DNA of 64,000 bases, from assembly GCF_009720725.1 (NCBI RefSeq), contig NZ_WNKT01000007.1, positions 1 through 64,000 on the forward strand. The letters are read 5' to 3'. Positions 9,192 through 19,711 of this stretch are shown one piece after another (position 1 is the first letter of the stretch; every line of letters starts with the position of its first letter). The notes below the pieces were generated by a model, which was given only the letters and a program-made list of their open reading frames with translations, was not told where the DNA came from and ran no database searches. The DNA is from Allochromatium palmeri (lineage in GTDB: Bacteria > Pseudomonadota > Gammaproteobacteria > Chromatiales > Chromatiaceae). The translations under genes and the position numbers were made by a program.

Positions 9192-9946
9192 CCTGGCTCC
9201 GGCCGTTCGCCTTCGATCATGATCGGCTTGAGGGCGTGGAGGATACTGGAGAAAATCGTGGCGTGTTCGGCTTCCTCACGCGCCAGCAAGGCTTTCATAT
9301 GCTCGCGTCGGGTCGGCTTGGTGAAGCAGGCCGGGCAGGAATCCGGAATCACCGGCAACTCGGCGCGGCGGGCGAAATCGGCCGTCTGGCGCTCGCGACA
9401 GTAGACCAGTGGACGGATGATGCGCACGTCGCCCTCCTGGTTGCGATAGTGCGCCTTCATGGTGCGCAACTGACCGCCGTGGAACAGCGACATCAGCAGA
9501 CTCTCGGCCAGATCGTCGAGATGCTGACCCAGCGCGAGCACGTTGTAGCCATGCTCACGGCAGAGTCGGTACATGATGCCGCGCTTCATGCGCGAGCAAT
9601 AGGCGCAGAACGAATCGCCGTCCATGTGCGTCTTGGCCTGTTCCATCAGTGGCTGCTGTTCATAGTGCCAGGTCAGGCCGAGCCGGTCGTAATAGTCTTT
9701 CAAGGCTTGCGGATCATAGCCCGGCACTTCGGGATCGACCGTCAGCACCGCCAGCTCGAAGCGCACCGGGGCATAGGTGCGCAGATGAACCAGGATCTGG
9801 AGCAGTGAGAGCGAATCCTTGCCGCCGGAGACACCGAGGAGGATTCGATCCCCCTCGCCGATCATCCGAAAATCAGCGATGGCCCGCCCGACCTGGCGTA
9901 GCAGAGACTTGGGTGGTTTGACCGATGGGGCGCTTGGAGTGTTCAT
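9152..9946 (-). CDS. TtcA-family ATP-dependent tRNA thiolation-type protein
   Basis: The 264-residue protein has the PP-loop ATP pyrophosphatase motif LLGVSGGKDSLSL and two Cys pairs, CAYC (before SRMKRGIMYR) and CPAC. TtcA uses Cys residues arranged like these to hold an Fe-S cluster while converting cytidine 32 of tRNA to 2-thiocytidine. The sequence differs from E. coli TtcA in the second Cys block, so the exact substrate is uncertain. I chose the ATG at 9946 (MNTPSAPSVKPP) because residues before it are not family-like. It overlaps the phosphodiesterase gene upstream and the kinase gene downstream, suggesting one operon. Confidence 0.85.
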   Translation of the reverse strand: MNTPSAPSVKPPKSLLRQVGRAIADFRMIGEGDRILLGVSGGKDSLSLLQILVHLRTYAPVRFELAVLTVDPEVPGYDPQALKDYYDRLGLTWHYEQQPLMEQAKTHMDGDSFCAYCSRMKRGIMYRLCREHGYNVLALGQHLDDLAESLLMSLFHGGQLRTMKAHYRNQEGDVRIIRPLVYCRERQTADFARRAELPVIPDSCPACFTKPTRREHMKALLAREEAEHATIFSSILHALKPIMIEGERPEPGWTCQSAPSSSSD

Positions 9947-10517
9947 GACGCGGAGTGTAGCGCAGTCCGCGTCTCTGGACCGATAGCGGAAAACGGTAGG
10001 TCTCGACGCGCCAGTCATCGGCGTCGGCGATCAGCACCAGACAGGAGGGTCCACCATGGGTGCGCGAGCGCCCGGCCGCACCCGGATTGAGCACCCAGGG
10101 CTGCGCGTCGAGATCCGTTTCCAACTGATGGCTGTGGCCATAGACGATGGCGCGCGCTTCGGGGAAACGCGCGCGCAACAGGTTATGGCGGTTGCGCGCC
10201 GGCAGTTGATGACCGTGGATGAGCACCACCGAACCGCCCGGCAGCGGCTGCTCCAGCCACTCAGGCAGATGCACCAGCAGGCGCCGGTCTTCCTCGGGCC
10301 ATTTGCGTGCCACGTCGTTGTTGCCGAAGACCGCCAACACCCGCCCCAGACGCGGCTGGAGTTGGGCCAGGATCGAGGCATGACCGATGTCGCCGCCGTG
10401 CAGCGCCAGATCGCAGTCGTCGACGATCTCGCGCACGCGCGGATCGAGCGCGCCATGCGTATCGGAGAGCAGCGCGACCCGCACCTGCTTCAAACTCGGA
10501 ATGGTGTTCAAGCACAC
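9873..10517 (-). CDS. YfcE/MJ0936-type metallophosphoesterase
   Basis: The 214-residue protein carries the calcineurin-like phosphoesterase motifs in order: LLSDTHG near the N-terminus, HGGDIG, VFGNND, LIHGHQL and YGHSHQ, followed by NPGA. These bind two metals and hydrolyse phosphodiesters. Family members act on varied small substrates, and the physiological one is not known here. The C-terminal 30 residues are basic and not family-typical, and they overlap the start of the TtcA-like gene by 74 bases. Confidence 0.88.
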   Translation of the reverse strand: MCLNTIPSLKQVRVALLSDTHGALDPRVREIVDDCDLALHGGDIGHASILAQLQPRLGRVLAVFGNNDVARKWPEEDRRLLVHLPEWLEQPLPGGSVVLIHGHQLPARNRHNLLRARFPEARAIVYGHSHQLETDLDAQPWVLNPGAAGRSRTHGGPSCLVLIADADDWRVETYRFPLSVQRRGLRYTPRHEHSKRPIGQTTQVSATPGRAGHR

Positions 10518-10536
10518 CTCGGTCGGATCATCAGCC

Positions 10537-11535
10537 TCACTCCAGATTCAAGACCAGCTTGCCCGTCACATGGCCCTGTTCGAGCAGACGATGCGCCTCG
10601 GCGGCCTCGTCGAGCGCGAAGGTCTGCGAAACATGCACGCGCAGATCACCGCGATCGATGAGATCGCCGCAACGACGCAGGATCTGGCCCTGATGCAGCC
10701 GCGCGCGTGGCAGATCGCGAAGCATCGGGGTCAGCATCAGCTCCAGGCTCAGACGCAGATTGCGCAGCCGTGCTTCCTTCAGATCCAGCTCAGGACCGGG
10801 ATCGAGGATGGTCACCAGATCGCCATACTGGGCCATGGCCGGGATGGTGCGACGGAAGACCTCGGGACCCACCGTATCCAGGGCGATATCCACGCCCTGC
10901 CCCTCGGTCCAATCCATGACGGCTTCGATCAAATCTTCGTCGTGATAATTGATACAGAACTCGGCTCCGAGCTCATGCGCGAGCGCCGCCTTCTCGGGTC
11001 CGCTGACCGTGGTGCAGACGCGCGCACCAGCCAGCCGCGCGAGCTGGATGGCGACATGCCCGACGCCACCGGCACCGGCATGAATCAGCACCCGCTGACC
11101 TTCGGCAAGCCGCGCCCGATCGTGCAGCGCTTCCCAGGCCGTCAGCAGCACCAGGGGTGCGGCAGCGGCCTCGACCATGCCGACCGCGCGCGGCTTGGCC
11201 TGGACGAACTGCTGATTGATGACGCGATACTCGGCATAGTTGCCGGCCGGACCGCCCAGCCCGCCATGACAGAACCAGACCTCGTCGCCCGGCTTGAAGC
11301 GTGTCACGTCTTCACCGACGGCCTCGACCACACCGGCCCCATCGCAGCCGAGCACCGCCGGCAGACCCTCGGGGAGCATCGGGCCGTGCTGGCGGATCTT
11401 GGTGTCGATCGGGTTGACACCAGCGGCACAGAGTCGAACGCGAATGTCGTCCGGCCCGGTCAGTTCGGGCTGGGGACGGTCGACCAGTTGCAAGACCTCG
11501 GGGCCGCCGGTCTCCTGTATCTCGATGACATTCAT
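10537..11535 (-). CDS. quinone-oxidoreductase-like zinc-type alcohol dehydrogenase (MDR family)
   Basis: The 332-residue protein fits the medium-chain dehydrogenase/reductase superfamily. It has an N-terminal GroES-like domain with AAGVNPIDTKIR and LGCDGAGVVEAVG, then a Rossmann domain with the NADPH motif HAGAGGVGHVAIQLA. The usual zinc-binding cysteine pattern is missing, so it resembles the zinc-free quinone oxidoreductase branch (Qor-like), which reduces quinones or enones with NADPH. It precedes the phosphodiesterase gene on the same strand with a 19-base gap. Confidence 0.9.
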   Translation of the reverse strand: MNVIEIQETGGPEVLQLVDRPQPELTGPDDIRVRLCAAGVNPIDTKIRQHGPMLPEGLPAVLGCDGAGVVEAVGEDVTRFKPGDEVWFCHGGLGGPAGNYAEYRVINQQFVQAKPRAVGMVEAAAAPLVLLTAWEALHDRARLAEGQRVLIHAGAGGVGHVAIQLARLAGARVCTTVSGPEKAALAHELGAEFCINYHDEDLIEAVMDWTEGQGVDIALDTVGPEVFRRTIPAMAQYGDLVTILDPGPELDLKEARLRNLRLSLELMLTPMLRDLPRARLHQGQILRRCGDLIDRGDLRVHVSQTFALDEAAEAHRLLEQGHVTGKLVLNLE

Positions 11536-11746
11536 CCGGAAAAATCCTCTCGTTTCAGGTCTCGCATCCCCGAAGCGCGCGGCGGGTCAGCTTGAGACAT
11601 CAATGACGTGGATGTAGGGTGGATCGCGTATTCAGACAAGTCCACAGACTCAGTATGGCGCACGACGCGGCCGAGGACCGAAAATCATTCCACAGCTGAC
11701 CAACGCACCGACCCAGTTTTCATCGCCTCAAAAACCGGAGAACCCC

Positions 11747-13324
<1,578 letters not shown>

Positions 13325-13365
13325 GCTTGGGGCTTCAGGGTTTTCGAGCTAACCGGGGCGTTGAC

Positions 13366-13465
13366 GGCCCGAGTATCGACCAGCGGGGGACGCCGTGAAT
13401 CCGTCCCTGGAGGCTTGATGGCCGCCTCCATGCGGCCAACACCCCCGCTGGTCGACACTCGGGCC
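13366..13465. repeat. 24-bp imperfect inverted repeat enclosing a smaller hairpin
   Basis: The arms 13366-13389 and 13442-13465 match at 23 of 24 positions as inverted complements and begin GGCCCGAGT. The 52-base spacer contains GGCCGC-6-GCGGCC (13420-13437) and the segment GCCGTGAATCC. It lies between the ends of two convergent genes. The pattern resembles the dispersed intergenic palindromes of many GC-rich gammaproteobacteria. I found no second copy in the window. It could act as a two-way transcription end. Confidence 0.75.
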
Positions 13466-13484
13466 TTGGGCGGCCTGATCGAAC

Positions 13485-14549
13485 TCAGGCGTGATAGGCG
13501 CGGCTGAGCTCGTGCACGGCGGCGACCATGGCCGCCGGGCGCTCGGGATCGACGTCCGGGGTGATGCCGTGGCCCAGGTTGAAGACATGGCCCGAGCCAT
13601 GGCCGTAGCTGGCCAGGACGCGCGCGACCTCTTCGCGGATACGCTCGGGCGAGGCGTAGAGGGTGCAGGGGTCCATATTGCCCTGGAGTGCGACCCGATC
13701 CTCGACCATCCGGCGCGCATCGGCCAGATCCGTGGTCCAGTCGACGCCGAGCGCGTCACAGCCAGTCTTGGCCATGTCGCCCAGCCACTGACCGCCGTTC
13801 TTGGTGAACAGGATCACCGGCACTTTCCGGCCCTCGGCCTCGCGGGTCAGCCCCTCGACCACGCGCTGCATGTAGGCCAGCGAGAATTCGCGATAGTTGG
13901 CCGGCGCCAGCGAACCGCCCCAGGTGTCGAAGATCATCGTCGCCTGGGCGCCGCGCGCGACCTGGGCGTTGAGATAGGTCGTCACCGAGTCGGCGACCTT
14001 CTCCAGCAAGCGGTGCAGCAGCGCCGGCTGGTCGAACATCATCGCCTTGATCTTGGAGAAGTTCTTGCTGCCGCTGCCCTCGACCATGTAGGTCGCCAGG
14101 GTCCAGGGGCTGCCGGAGAAGCCGATCAGCGGCACGCGGCCGTTGAGTGCGCCGCGAATGGTGGAGACGGCGTCCATCACGTACTTCAGCTCGCCTTCGG
14201 GGTCCGGGATCGGCAGTTGGTCGACGTCGGCGGCCGTGCGGATCGGGCGCTCGAAATGCGGGCCCTCGCCCTCGGCGAAGTACAGCCCCAGTCCCATGGC
14301 ATCGGGCACGGTCAGGATGTCGGAGAACAGGATCGCGGCATCGAGCGGATAGCGGTCGAGCGGCTGAAGCGTGACCTCGCAGGCCAGCTCCGGATTCTTG
14401 CACAGATCCATGAAGCTGCCGGCCTTGGCGCGCGTGGCGCGGTACTCGGGCAGGTAGCGTCCGGCCTGGCGCATCATCCAAACCGGTGTGTAATCAACGG
14501 GTTCGCGCAGCAGCGCGCGCAGGAAGGTGTCATTTTGCAGCTGGGTCAT
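13485..14549 (-). CDS. hemE: uroporphyrinogen decarboxylase
   Basis: HemE removes four carboxyl groups from uroporphyrinogen III to give coproporphyrinogen III, a cytoplasmic step shared by haem and bacteriochlorophyll synthesis. The 354-residue protein is full length and carries the family signatures [16 protein letters not shown] near residue 22 and [16 protein letters not shown] in the middle, plus [13 protein letters not shown] near the end. It is read away from the DnaA-box-rich gap that precedes it. Its start at 14549 has no alternative close by. Confidence 0.97.
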   Translation of the reverse strand: MTQLQNDTFLRALLREPVDYTPVWMMRQAGRYLPEYRATRAKAGSFMDLCKNPELACEVTLQPLDRYPLDAAILFSDILTVPDAMGLGLYFAEGEGPHFERPIRTAADVDQLPIPDPEGELKYVMDAVSTIRGALNGRVPLIGFSGSPWTLATYMVEGSGSKNFSKIKAMMFDQPALLHRLLEKVADSVTTYLNAQVARGAQATMIFDTWGGSLAPANYREFSLAYMQRVVEGLTREAEGRKVPVILFTKNGGQWLGDMAKTGCDALGVDWTTDLADARRMVEDRVALQGNMDPCTLYASPERIREEVARVLASYGHGSGHVFNLGHGITPDVDPERPAAMVAAVHELSRAYHA

Positions 14550-14936
14550 GAATCAGGCTCGATCTTGAATGGGGTGGAAAACCAGGGGTCGAGCCGCGCA
14601 TTCTACTACGGCGGGCGCGCTCGGGGGCGACCTTGCGCGAGGACCGTTGAAGGCGTAGAGTGCGGTTGAAATTTTAATCTTATAAATCAATCGCTTGAGA
14701 TTTAATAACCTGTTGATAACCCTGTGGATAACGTGTGCATAACCTGTGTGAAAAAAATTCGGGCAATTTTCATGCACACTTTACCCACACGTTATCCACA
14801 GCCTAACGTCGCCACAAAATATTGATTTGTATAAAAAAATCAGACTTATCCACTTATCCACAGCCCTTATTACTACTAATCTTATATTTATATCTTAGTA
14901 ATAGTTATTAGGCGTTCAGCCGTTTAAAATCGCCCG
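14550..14936. other. oriC: candidate replication origin: AT-rich gap with clustered DnaA boxes
   Basis: This 387-base gap between hemE and uvrD is far more AT-rich than its surroundings. Four perfect DnaA boxes (TTATNCACA) lie at 14723-14731 and 14734-14742 (minus) and 14792-14800 and 14854-14862 (plus). Near matches lie at 14711-14719, 14770-14778, 14781-14789 and 14846-14854. The boxes face inward in two halves. AT-only stretches flank them (14669-14710, 14815-14840, 14866-14911) and could act as unwinding elements. There is almost no GATC, unlike E. coli oriC. The dnaA gene is 45 kb away and has only one box upstream. Confidence 0.75.
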
Positions 14937-17150
14937 ATGGACGTTTCTCATCTGCTCGACTCGCTCAACGCGGCGCAACGCGAAGCCGTTGCCGCCGATC
15001 CTGGCCATCTGCTGATCCTTGCTGGCGCTGGATCGGGCAAGACGCGCGTGCTCGTTCAGCGCATTGCCTGGCTGCTTCAGGCCCAGCAGGTTCAGCCCTG
15101 GTCGATTCTGGCGGTCACCTTCACCAACAAGGCCGCACGCGAGATGCGCGGTCGACTCGACGAGATGCTCGGCACACCGGTCGGCGGCATGTGGGTCGGT
15201 ACCTTCCATGGTCTTGCCCATCGCTTTCTGCGCGCACACTGGCAGGACGCCGGTCTGCCCCAGCAATTCCAGATCCTGGACTCCGATGATCAGCTGCGGC
15301 TCATCAAGCGGCTGCTCAAGGAGCTGCAAATCGACGAGGCTCGCTGGCCGCCCCGTCAGATCCAGGGCTTCATCAATCGCCAGAAAGACGAGGGACTGCG
15401 TCCGCATCACCTGTCCGAGACCGGCGACTTCGTTCAGGACAAGATGATCGCGGTCTATCGCGAATACGAAACCGCGCGGATCCGTAGCGGGTCGCTCGAC
15501 TTCGCCGATCTGCTGCTGTGCACGCTGGAACTGCTGCGCGACCGAGCCGACATCCTGCATCACTATCAGCGCCGCTTTGCGCATATCCTGGTCGACGAGT
15601 TCCAGGACACCAATGCCATCCAGTACGCCTGGCTGCGTCTGCTGGCGGGATCAGAGAATCATCTGTTCGCCGTCGGTGACGACGATCAGTCCATCTACGG
15701 CTGGCGCGGGGCCAAGGTCGAAAACATCCAGTCGTTCCAGAAGGACTACCCGACGACGCGCACCATCCGGCTGGAGCAGAATTATCGTTCAACGGGCACT
15801 ATTTTGGCCGCGGCTAATGCCCTGATCGCCAACAACCCGACACGGCTCGGTAAGAACCTCTGGACCCAGGACAGCGCCGGCGAACCGATCCGCCGCTATA
15901 CGGCCTTCAACGAGGTCGATGAGGCGCGTTTCGTCATTGAGCGTATCCGACGTTTCATCCAGGACGGCCATCGGCGTGATGCATGCGCCATCCTCTACCG
16001 CACCACGGCGCAATCGCGTCTGTTCGAAGAATCGCTCATCCAGGCCGGCATCCCCTATCGGGTCTATGGCGGACTGCGTTTCTTCGAGCGCGCCGAGATC
16101 CGCGATACGCTCGCCTATCTGCGTCTGATCGCCAATCCCGACGACGATGCCTCCTTCGAGCGTGTAGTGAATCTGCCTACGCGCGGCATCGGCGAGCGCA
16201 CGGTCGATCTGGTCCGTGAGCAGGCGCGCGCGGCCGGCGTCTCGCTGTGGCGCGCGGCGCGTGAACTCAGCACGAGCGGAGCACTCAGCCCACGGGCGAG
16301 CAATGCACTACGGGGTTTTCTCGAATTGATCGAGAGCCAGCGCGAAACGCGCGATGGTCGCACGCTCAGCGAGATCACCGAGCGCGTGATCGAAGTGACC
16401 GGACTGATCGAGCACTTCAAGAAAAGCAAGGATGGCAAGGGTCAGGATCGAATCGAAAACCTGGAGCAGCTCGTCGAGACGGTCAGCCGTTTCGAACAGG
16501 ATCTGCCCGATGAGGAAGGCGATCCGCTCGGCGCCTTCCTCGCCCATGCGGCGCTTGAGGCGGGCGAGGCCGCCGCCGATCCGTTCGAGGACAGCGTGCA
16601 GCTCATGACGCTGCACAGCGCCAAGGGGCTGGAGTTTCCGCTGGTGTTTCTGGCTGGACTGGAGGAAGGGCTGTTTCCACACAGTCTCTCGGCTGACGAT
16701 CCGGCACGGCTGGAGGAAGAACGACGCCTGTGCTATGTCGGCATGACACGCGCCATGCGGCAGCTCTATCTCACCCGGGCCGAGAGCCGACGGCTCTACG
16801 GACGCGAGGAGTATCCGGCGCCCTCACGCTTTCTGCGCGAAATTCCGCCCGAGCTGATCGAGGATGTACGCGGCGGCGGTGTCGCCCGACCGGCGTTTGC
16901 GTCCAAAGCGCCGACATCCAAATCGTTCGCCACCAGCCGCACCAGCAGCAGTCACACGAAGAGCCTCGCTGGTGCTCAGGCGCCTGATGGCTACCGGCTC
17001 GGCCAGCGCGTGCGTCATCCCAAATTCGGCGAAGGCGTGGTGCTCAACAGCGAGGGACGCGGCGCCCAGGCACGCATCCAGATCGATTTCAAAGGCAGCG
17101 TCGGCGCCAAATGGTTGGTGCTGACCTATGCGCGGCTGGAAGTCGTTTAG
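14937..17150 (+). CDS. uvrD: DNA helicase II UvrD
   Basis: This is a superfamily 1A 3'-5' helicase of nucleotide excision and mismatch repair. The 737-residue protein has Walker A at residues 29-36 (AGAGSGKT), the VDEFQDTN Walker B segment, GDDDQSIYGWRGA, QNYRST, TLHSAKGLEFP and YVGMTRA in the right order. The C-terminal tail ends with a domain like the UvrD RNA-polymerase-binding module (R-V-R-H-P-K-F-G-E-G-V). The size matches E. coli UvrD. It starts directly after the DnaA-box cluster, and its end overlaps trmL by 4 bases in convergent orientation. Confidence 0.96.
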   Translation: MDVSHLLDSLNAAQREAVAADPGHLLILAGAGSGKTRVLVQRIAWLLQAQQVQPWSILAVTFTNKAAREMRGRLDEMLGTPVGGMWVGTFHGLAHRFLRAHWQDAGLPQQFQILDSDDQLRLIKRLLKELQIDEARWPPRQIQGFINRQKDEGLRPHHLSETGDFVQDKMIAVYREYETARIRSGSLDFADLLLCTLELLRDRADILHHYQRRFAHILVDEFQDTNAIQYAWLRLLAGSENHLFAVGDDDQSIYGWRGAKVENIQSFQKDYPTTRTIRLEQNYRSTGTILAAANALIANNPTRLGKNLWTQDSAGEPIRRYTAFNEVDEARFVIERIRRFIQDGHRRDACAILYRTTAQSRLFEESLIQAGIPYRVYGGLRFFERAEIRDTLAYLRLIANPDDDASFERVVNLPTRGIGERTVDLVREQARAAGVSLWRAARELSTSGALSPRASNALRGFLELIESQRETRDGRTLSEITERVIEVTGLIEHFKKSKDGKGQDRIENLEQLVETVSRFEQDLPDEEGDPLGAFLAHAALEAGEAAADPFEDSVQLMTLHSAKGLEFPLVFLAGLEEGLFPHSLSADDPARLEEERRLCYVGMTRAMRQLYLTRAESRRLYGREEYPAPSRFLREIPPELIEDVRGGGVARPAFASKAPTSKSFATSRTSSSHTKSLAGAQAPDGYRLGQRVRHPKFGEGVVLNSEGRGAQARIQIDFKGSVGAKWLVLTYARLEVV

Positions 17151-17614
17151 CCACAGTCTCCGGCGAAGCCCTGTTGGCGCCAGGCCTCATAGAGCACCAC
17201 GGCCACGGCATTGGAGAGATTGAGACTGCGGTTGCCCGGACGCATGGGGATGTGGAGACGCTGTTCCTCGGGCACGGACTCCAGCACGCGCTCGGGCAGT
17301 CCGCGCGTCTCCGGGCCAAAGAGAAAGGCATCCCCTGGCTGGAACTCCAGCGCGACATAGGGCTGGCGCCCGCGCGTACTGACAGCCAGCAGTCTGGGAG
17401 ACGCCAGTGTGTCGAGACAGGCCCCGAGCGAGGCATGCACACGCACATCGGCCCATTCGCGATAATCCAGCCCCGCCCGCCGCAGCTGCCGATCATCGAG
17501 TGAGAAGCCCAGCGGCTCGATCAGATGCAGACGCGCCCCGAGGTTGGCGGTCAGGCGCATGACGTTGCCGGTATTGGGTGGAATCTCCGGCTCGTAGAGA
17601 ATGATTTCGAACAT
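17147..17614 (-). CDS. trmL: tRNA (cytidine/uridine-34 2'-O) methyltransferase TrmL
   Basis: This is a SPOUT-class RNA methyltransferase that modifies the wobble position of tRNA-Leu isoacceptors using S-adenosylmethionine. The 155-residue product is a typical TrmL (E. coli 157), with the start MFEIILYEPEIPPNTGN in pieces, FGPETRGLP, and the C-terminal trefoil-knot motif RSLNLSNAVAVVLYEAWRQ in pieces. It is a lone minus-strand gene converging on uvrD. Confidence 0.95.
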   Translation of the reverse strand: MFEIILYEPEIPPNTGNVMRLTANLGARLHLIEPLGFSLDDRQLRRAGLDYREWADVRVHASLGACLDTLASPRLLAVSTRGRQPYVALEFQPGDAFLFGPETRGLPERVLESVPEEQRLHIPMRPGNRSLNLSNAVAVVLYEAWRQQGFAGDCG

Positions 17615-17624
17615 ATCGGGAGGC

Positions 17625-17655
17625 TTTACATCTTTTCCTAGTCGCGTGCTATATT
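17625..17655 (+). promoter_or_regulatory. possible sigma-70 promoter of the small gene at 17722
   Basis: TTTACA at 17625-17630 and TATATT at 17650-17655 are separated by 19 bases (GCTATA at 17648 would give 17). The region is AT-rich compared with its surroundings and lies 66 bases upstream of the small gene. The match is by eye only. Confidence 0.4.
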
Positions 17656-17721
17656 AATGCATCCGCATTTACTGAAACCACAAGGCTTCACAGCCAATCC
17701 CAGACCGGGGGACAACCTTCC

Positions 17722-17946
17722 ATGACCGACATCGCCGCGCTGAAGCAAGAAAAGCAAGAGCTGATCGACAAGATGCTGGAGATGCAGAAGCAGTTCATCG
17801 ATTACGAGCACCAGAACGGTGTCTCGGGCAAGGACTACTGGGCCTCCTCGGATGGTATGTTGGCCAACTATCGCCACGAATACATGGACATGGCCAACCG
17901 GGTCATCGATCTGGCGCACGAGATCGTCGGTTCCTCGCGTCTCTGA
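17722..17946 (+). CDS. small charged helical protein of unknown function
   Basis: A 74-residue protein, rich in Lys, Glu, Met and aromatic residues (MTDIAALKQEKQELIDKM...), predicted by eye as one or two long helices, with no signal peptide or membrane segment. I do not recognise a family with a known role. It has every sign of a real and well expressed gene: a likely promoter, a ribosome site in the purine-rich stretch before the ATG, and a strong terminator 24 bases after the stop. It stands alone between trmL and a DUF4124 gene. Confidence 0.8.
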   Translation: MTDIAALKQEKQELIDKMLEMQKQFIDYEHQNGVSGKDYWASSDGMLANYRHEYMDMANRVIDLAHEIVGSSRL

Positions 17947-17969
17947 GAACCGTCGGTACGCGTTCCAGG

Positions 17970-17992
17970 AAACCCGCTCTCAAGGCGGGTTT
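17970..17992 (+). terminator. Rho-independent terminator after the small gene
   Basis: An eight-base-pair perfect stem AAACCCGC (17970-17977) and GCGGGTTT (17985-17992) encloses a seven-base loop and is followed by CGTCGTTTT. It ends the transcript of the 74-residue protein. Confidence 0.8.
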
Positions 17993-18012
17993 CGTCGTTT
18001 TGACGGCGACCG

Positions 18013-18984
18013 TCACTCGGCCATCACAGCCGCTTTGAAGCCGGCGCGCACTTTCGGCACCCTCGGGTCGATACAGATCAGACTGGCGGTCAAGCGGTTC
18101 TTGCATTGAATGTCCAGATAGATCCGAACCGGCTGATCGGCGGCTTTCTGAGTCCAGGCAATCGTCAGGGTGCGGCGCTCGCGCTCATCATCCTGAAAGG
18201 CCATCAGGAGTCCAGGTCCGAGCACCTCCCCGTCCCGATCTGAATACTGACGGACATAGTCGACAGCGCGCTCCCAGTAGACATGACACAGCGCCTGCTC
18301 CCGACAACTGACCAGGGGCGGATCCTTGGGTCTGTTTCTGTCCCTCTTGCGGGGCAGGACCGGGTCCGGGAGTCGCCTGAGACGTCTGAACTGCTCGATG
18401 GTGTGCTCGAACTCGTCCTTGACCTCTTGCTTACGGTCTTCGTTGTCGATGATCTCGGTATATCCAGTCCGAATATGCGTCAGCGAGGCATCGACCTTGC
18501 CCATTAAATCGATGGGAACGGGCTTGTCGGCTGTTTGGAGTGCTTGTATTTCGGCATAGAGCGCGATCAGCTTGCGGCTCTCGTCGCGCATGTCATCGCG
18601 CTTGGCCTGGATGGCGGCCTCGACGGCGGCAAGGCGCCCATCGCGGGCCAACTCCAGTTCATCGACCGTGCGGTAGCGTTGCAACAGGCGCTCGTCCTCG
18701 ATCCGCTGGCGCTCCAGCTCCCGGGCGCGCTCCCGGGCTTCCCCGGTCGGCAGTGCCGGCTGTATTTCGACGGCGATGCCTTGCTCCGACAAGCGGGCAC
18801 GCGCCTTGCCGGCGTACTTGGGCGGCACCTGGTCGGTATAGTGGACTTCGCCCTGATCGTCGACCCAACGATACAATTGCTGGGCCAGAACGGCCCAGGA
18901 CGCCAGCCCAAGGGCTGAGAACAGCACCAGGATCGCCAGTCTTCGCGGCGATACGAATGGCCTGGGTGGCGTCGATTGGATCAC
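18013..18984 (-). CDS. DUF4124 envelope protein with coiled coil
   Basis: The 323-residue protein has an N-terminal signal/anchor (about residues 17-36, LAILVLFSALGLASWAVLAQ), then a DUF4124 domain with LYRWVDDQGEVHYTDQVPP, a charged helical region (about 80-160), and a C-terminal domain with four cysteines near positions 230-310. DUF4124 proteins are periplasmic and mostly uncharacterised. The gene starts 3 bases after the end of pyrE on the same strand, so the two are probably cotranscribed in the order pyrE then this gene. Confidence 0.8.
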   Translation of the reverse strand: MIQSTPPRPFVSPRRLAILVLFSALGLASWAVLAQQLYRWVDDQGEVHYTDQVPPKYAGKARARLSEQGIAVEIQPALPTGEARERARELERQRIEDERLLQRYRTVDELELARDGRLAAVEAAIQAKRDDMRDESRKLIALYAEIQALQTADKPVPIDLMGKVDASLTHIRTGYTEIIDNEDRKQEVKDEFEHTIEQFRRLRRLPDPVLPRKRDRNRPKDPPLVSCREQALCHVYWERAVDYVRQYSDRDGEVLGPGLLMAFQDDERERRTLTIAWTQKAADQPVRIYLDIQCKNRLTASLICIDPRVPKVRAGFKAAVMAE

Positions 18985-18987
18985 ATC

Positions 18988-19629
18988 TCAGATTCCGTAG
19001 TTTGCTCGATAGGTTCGCATGGACTCCAGCAGAGCCGCGTCCGTGCCTTGCTGTTCAAGATAGACGATGAGATCGGCCATCGTCAGCAAACTTTGGACCG
19101 GGAGTTCGAACCGCTCCTCGACCTCCTGCACGGCCGAGCGCTCGCCCTGACCGCGTTCCTGACGGTCGAGCGCAATGACGACCCCGGCCGGCGTGGCACC
19201 GGCGGCGCGGATGATCTCGATCGATTCGCGCGCCGAGGTGCCGGCCGTGATGACGTCATCGATGATGAGGATACGGCCGGCGAGCGGCGAGCCGACGATC
19301 AGTCCGCCCTCGCCGTGATCCTTGGCCTCCTTGCGGTTGAAGGCATAGGGCGTGTCGCGCCCATGCTCGGTGGCCAAAAGCACGGCCGTGGCGGCCGCCA
19401 GCGGAATGCCCTTGTAAGCCGGGCCATAGAGTACGTCGAAGGCGACCCCGGACTGCTGGATGCCGTGCGCATAGGCACGCGCCAGCCGCGCCAGCCGCAG
19501 GCCCGAACCGAAGAGTCCGGCATTGAAGAAATAGGGACTGCGGCGTCCGGACTTCAGGGTGAAGTCACCGAAGCGCAGAGCGCCGATCTCGGTGGCAAAG
19601 TCCAGGAGTTCACGTTGATAATCGAGCAT
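18988..19629 (-). CDS. pyrE: orotate phosphoribosyltransferase
   Basis: PyrE joins orotate to PRPP to form OMP in pyrimidine synthesis. The 213-residue protein matches E. coli PyrE in length and has [40 protein letters not shown] and the PRPP motif [13 protein letters not shown]. It starts [12 protein letters not shown] at 19629. The DUF4124 gene follows immediately. Confidence 0.97.
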   Translation of the reverse strand: MLDYQRELLDFATEIGALRFGDFTLKSGRRSPYFFNAGLFGSGLRLARLARAYAHGIQQSGVAFDVLYGPAYKGIPLAAATAVLLATEHGRDTPYAFNRKEAKDHGEGGLIVGSPLAGRILIIDDVITAGTSARESIEIIRAAGATPAGVVIALDRQERGQGERSAVQEVEERFELPVQSLLTMADLIVYLEQQGTDAALLESMRTYRANYGI

Positions 19630-19711
19630 CGAAGGGATCCTGTCCGCACGGGCGGATAATGGGTGGAGCCTCGCGGTCCCGTCCCGGTGAGTCTAGACCC
19701 AGGAGGTCTCC

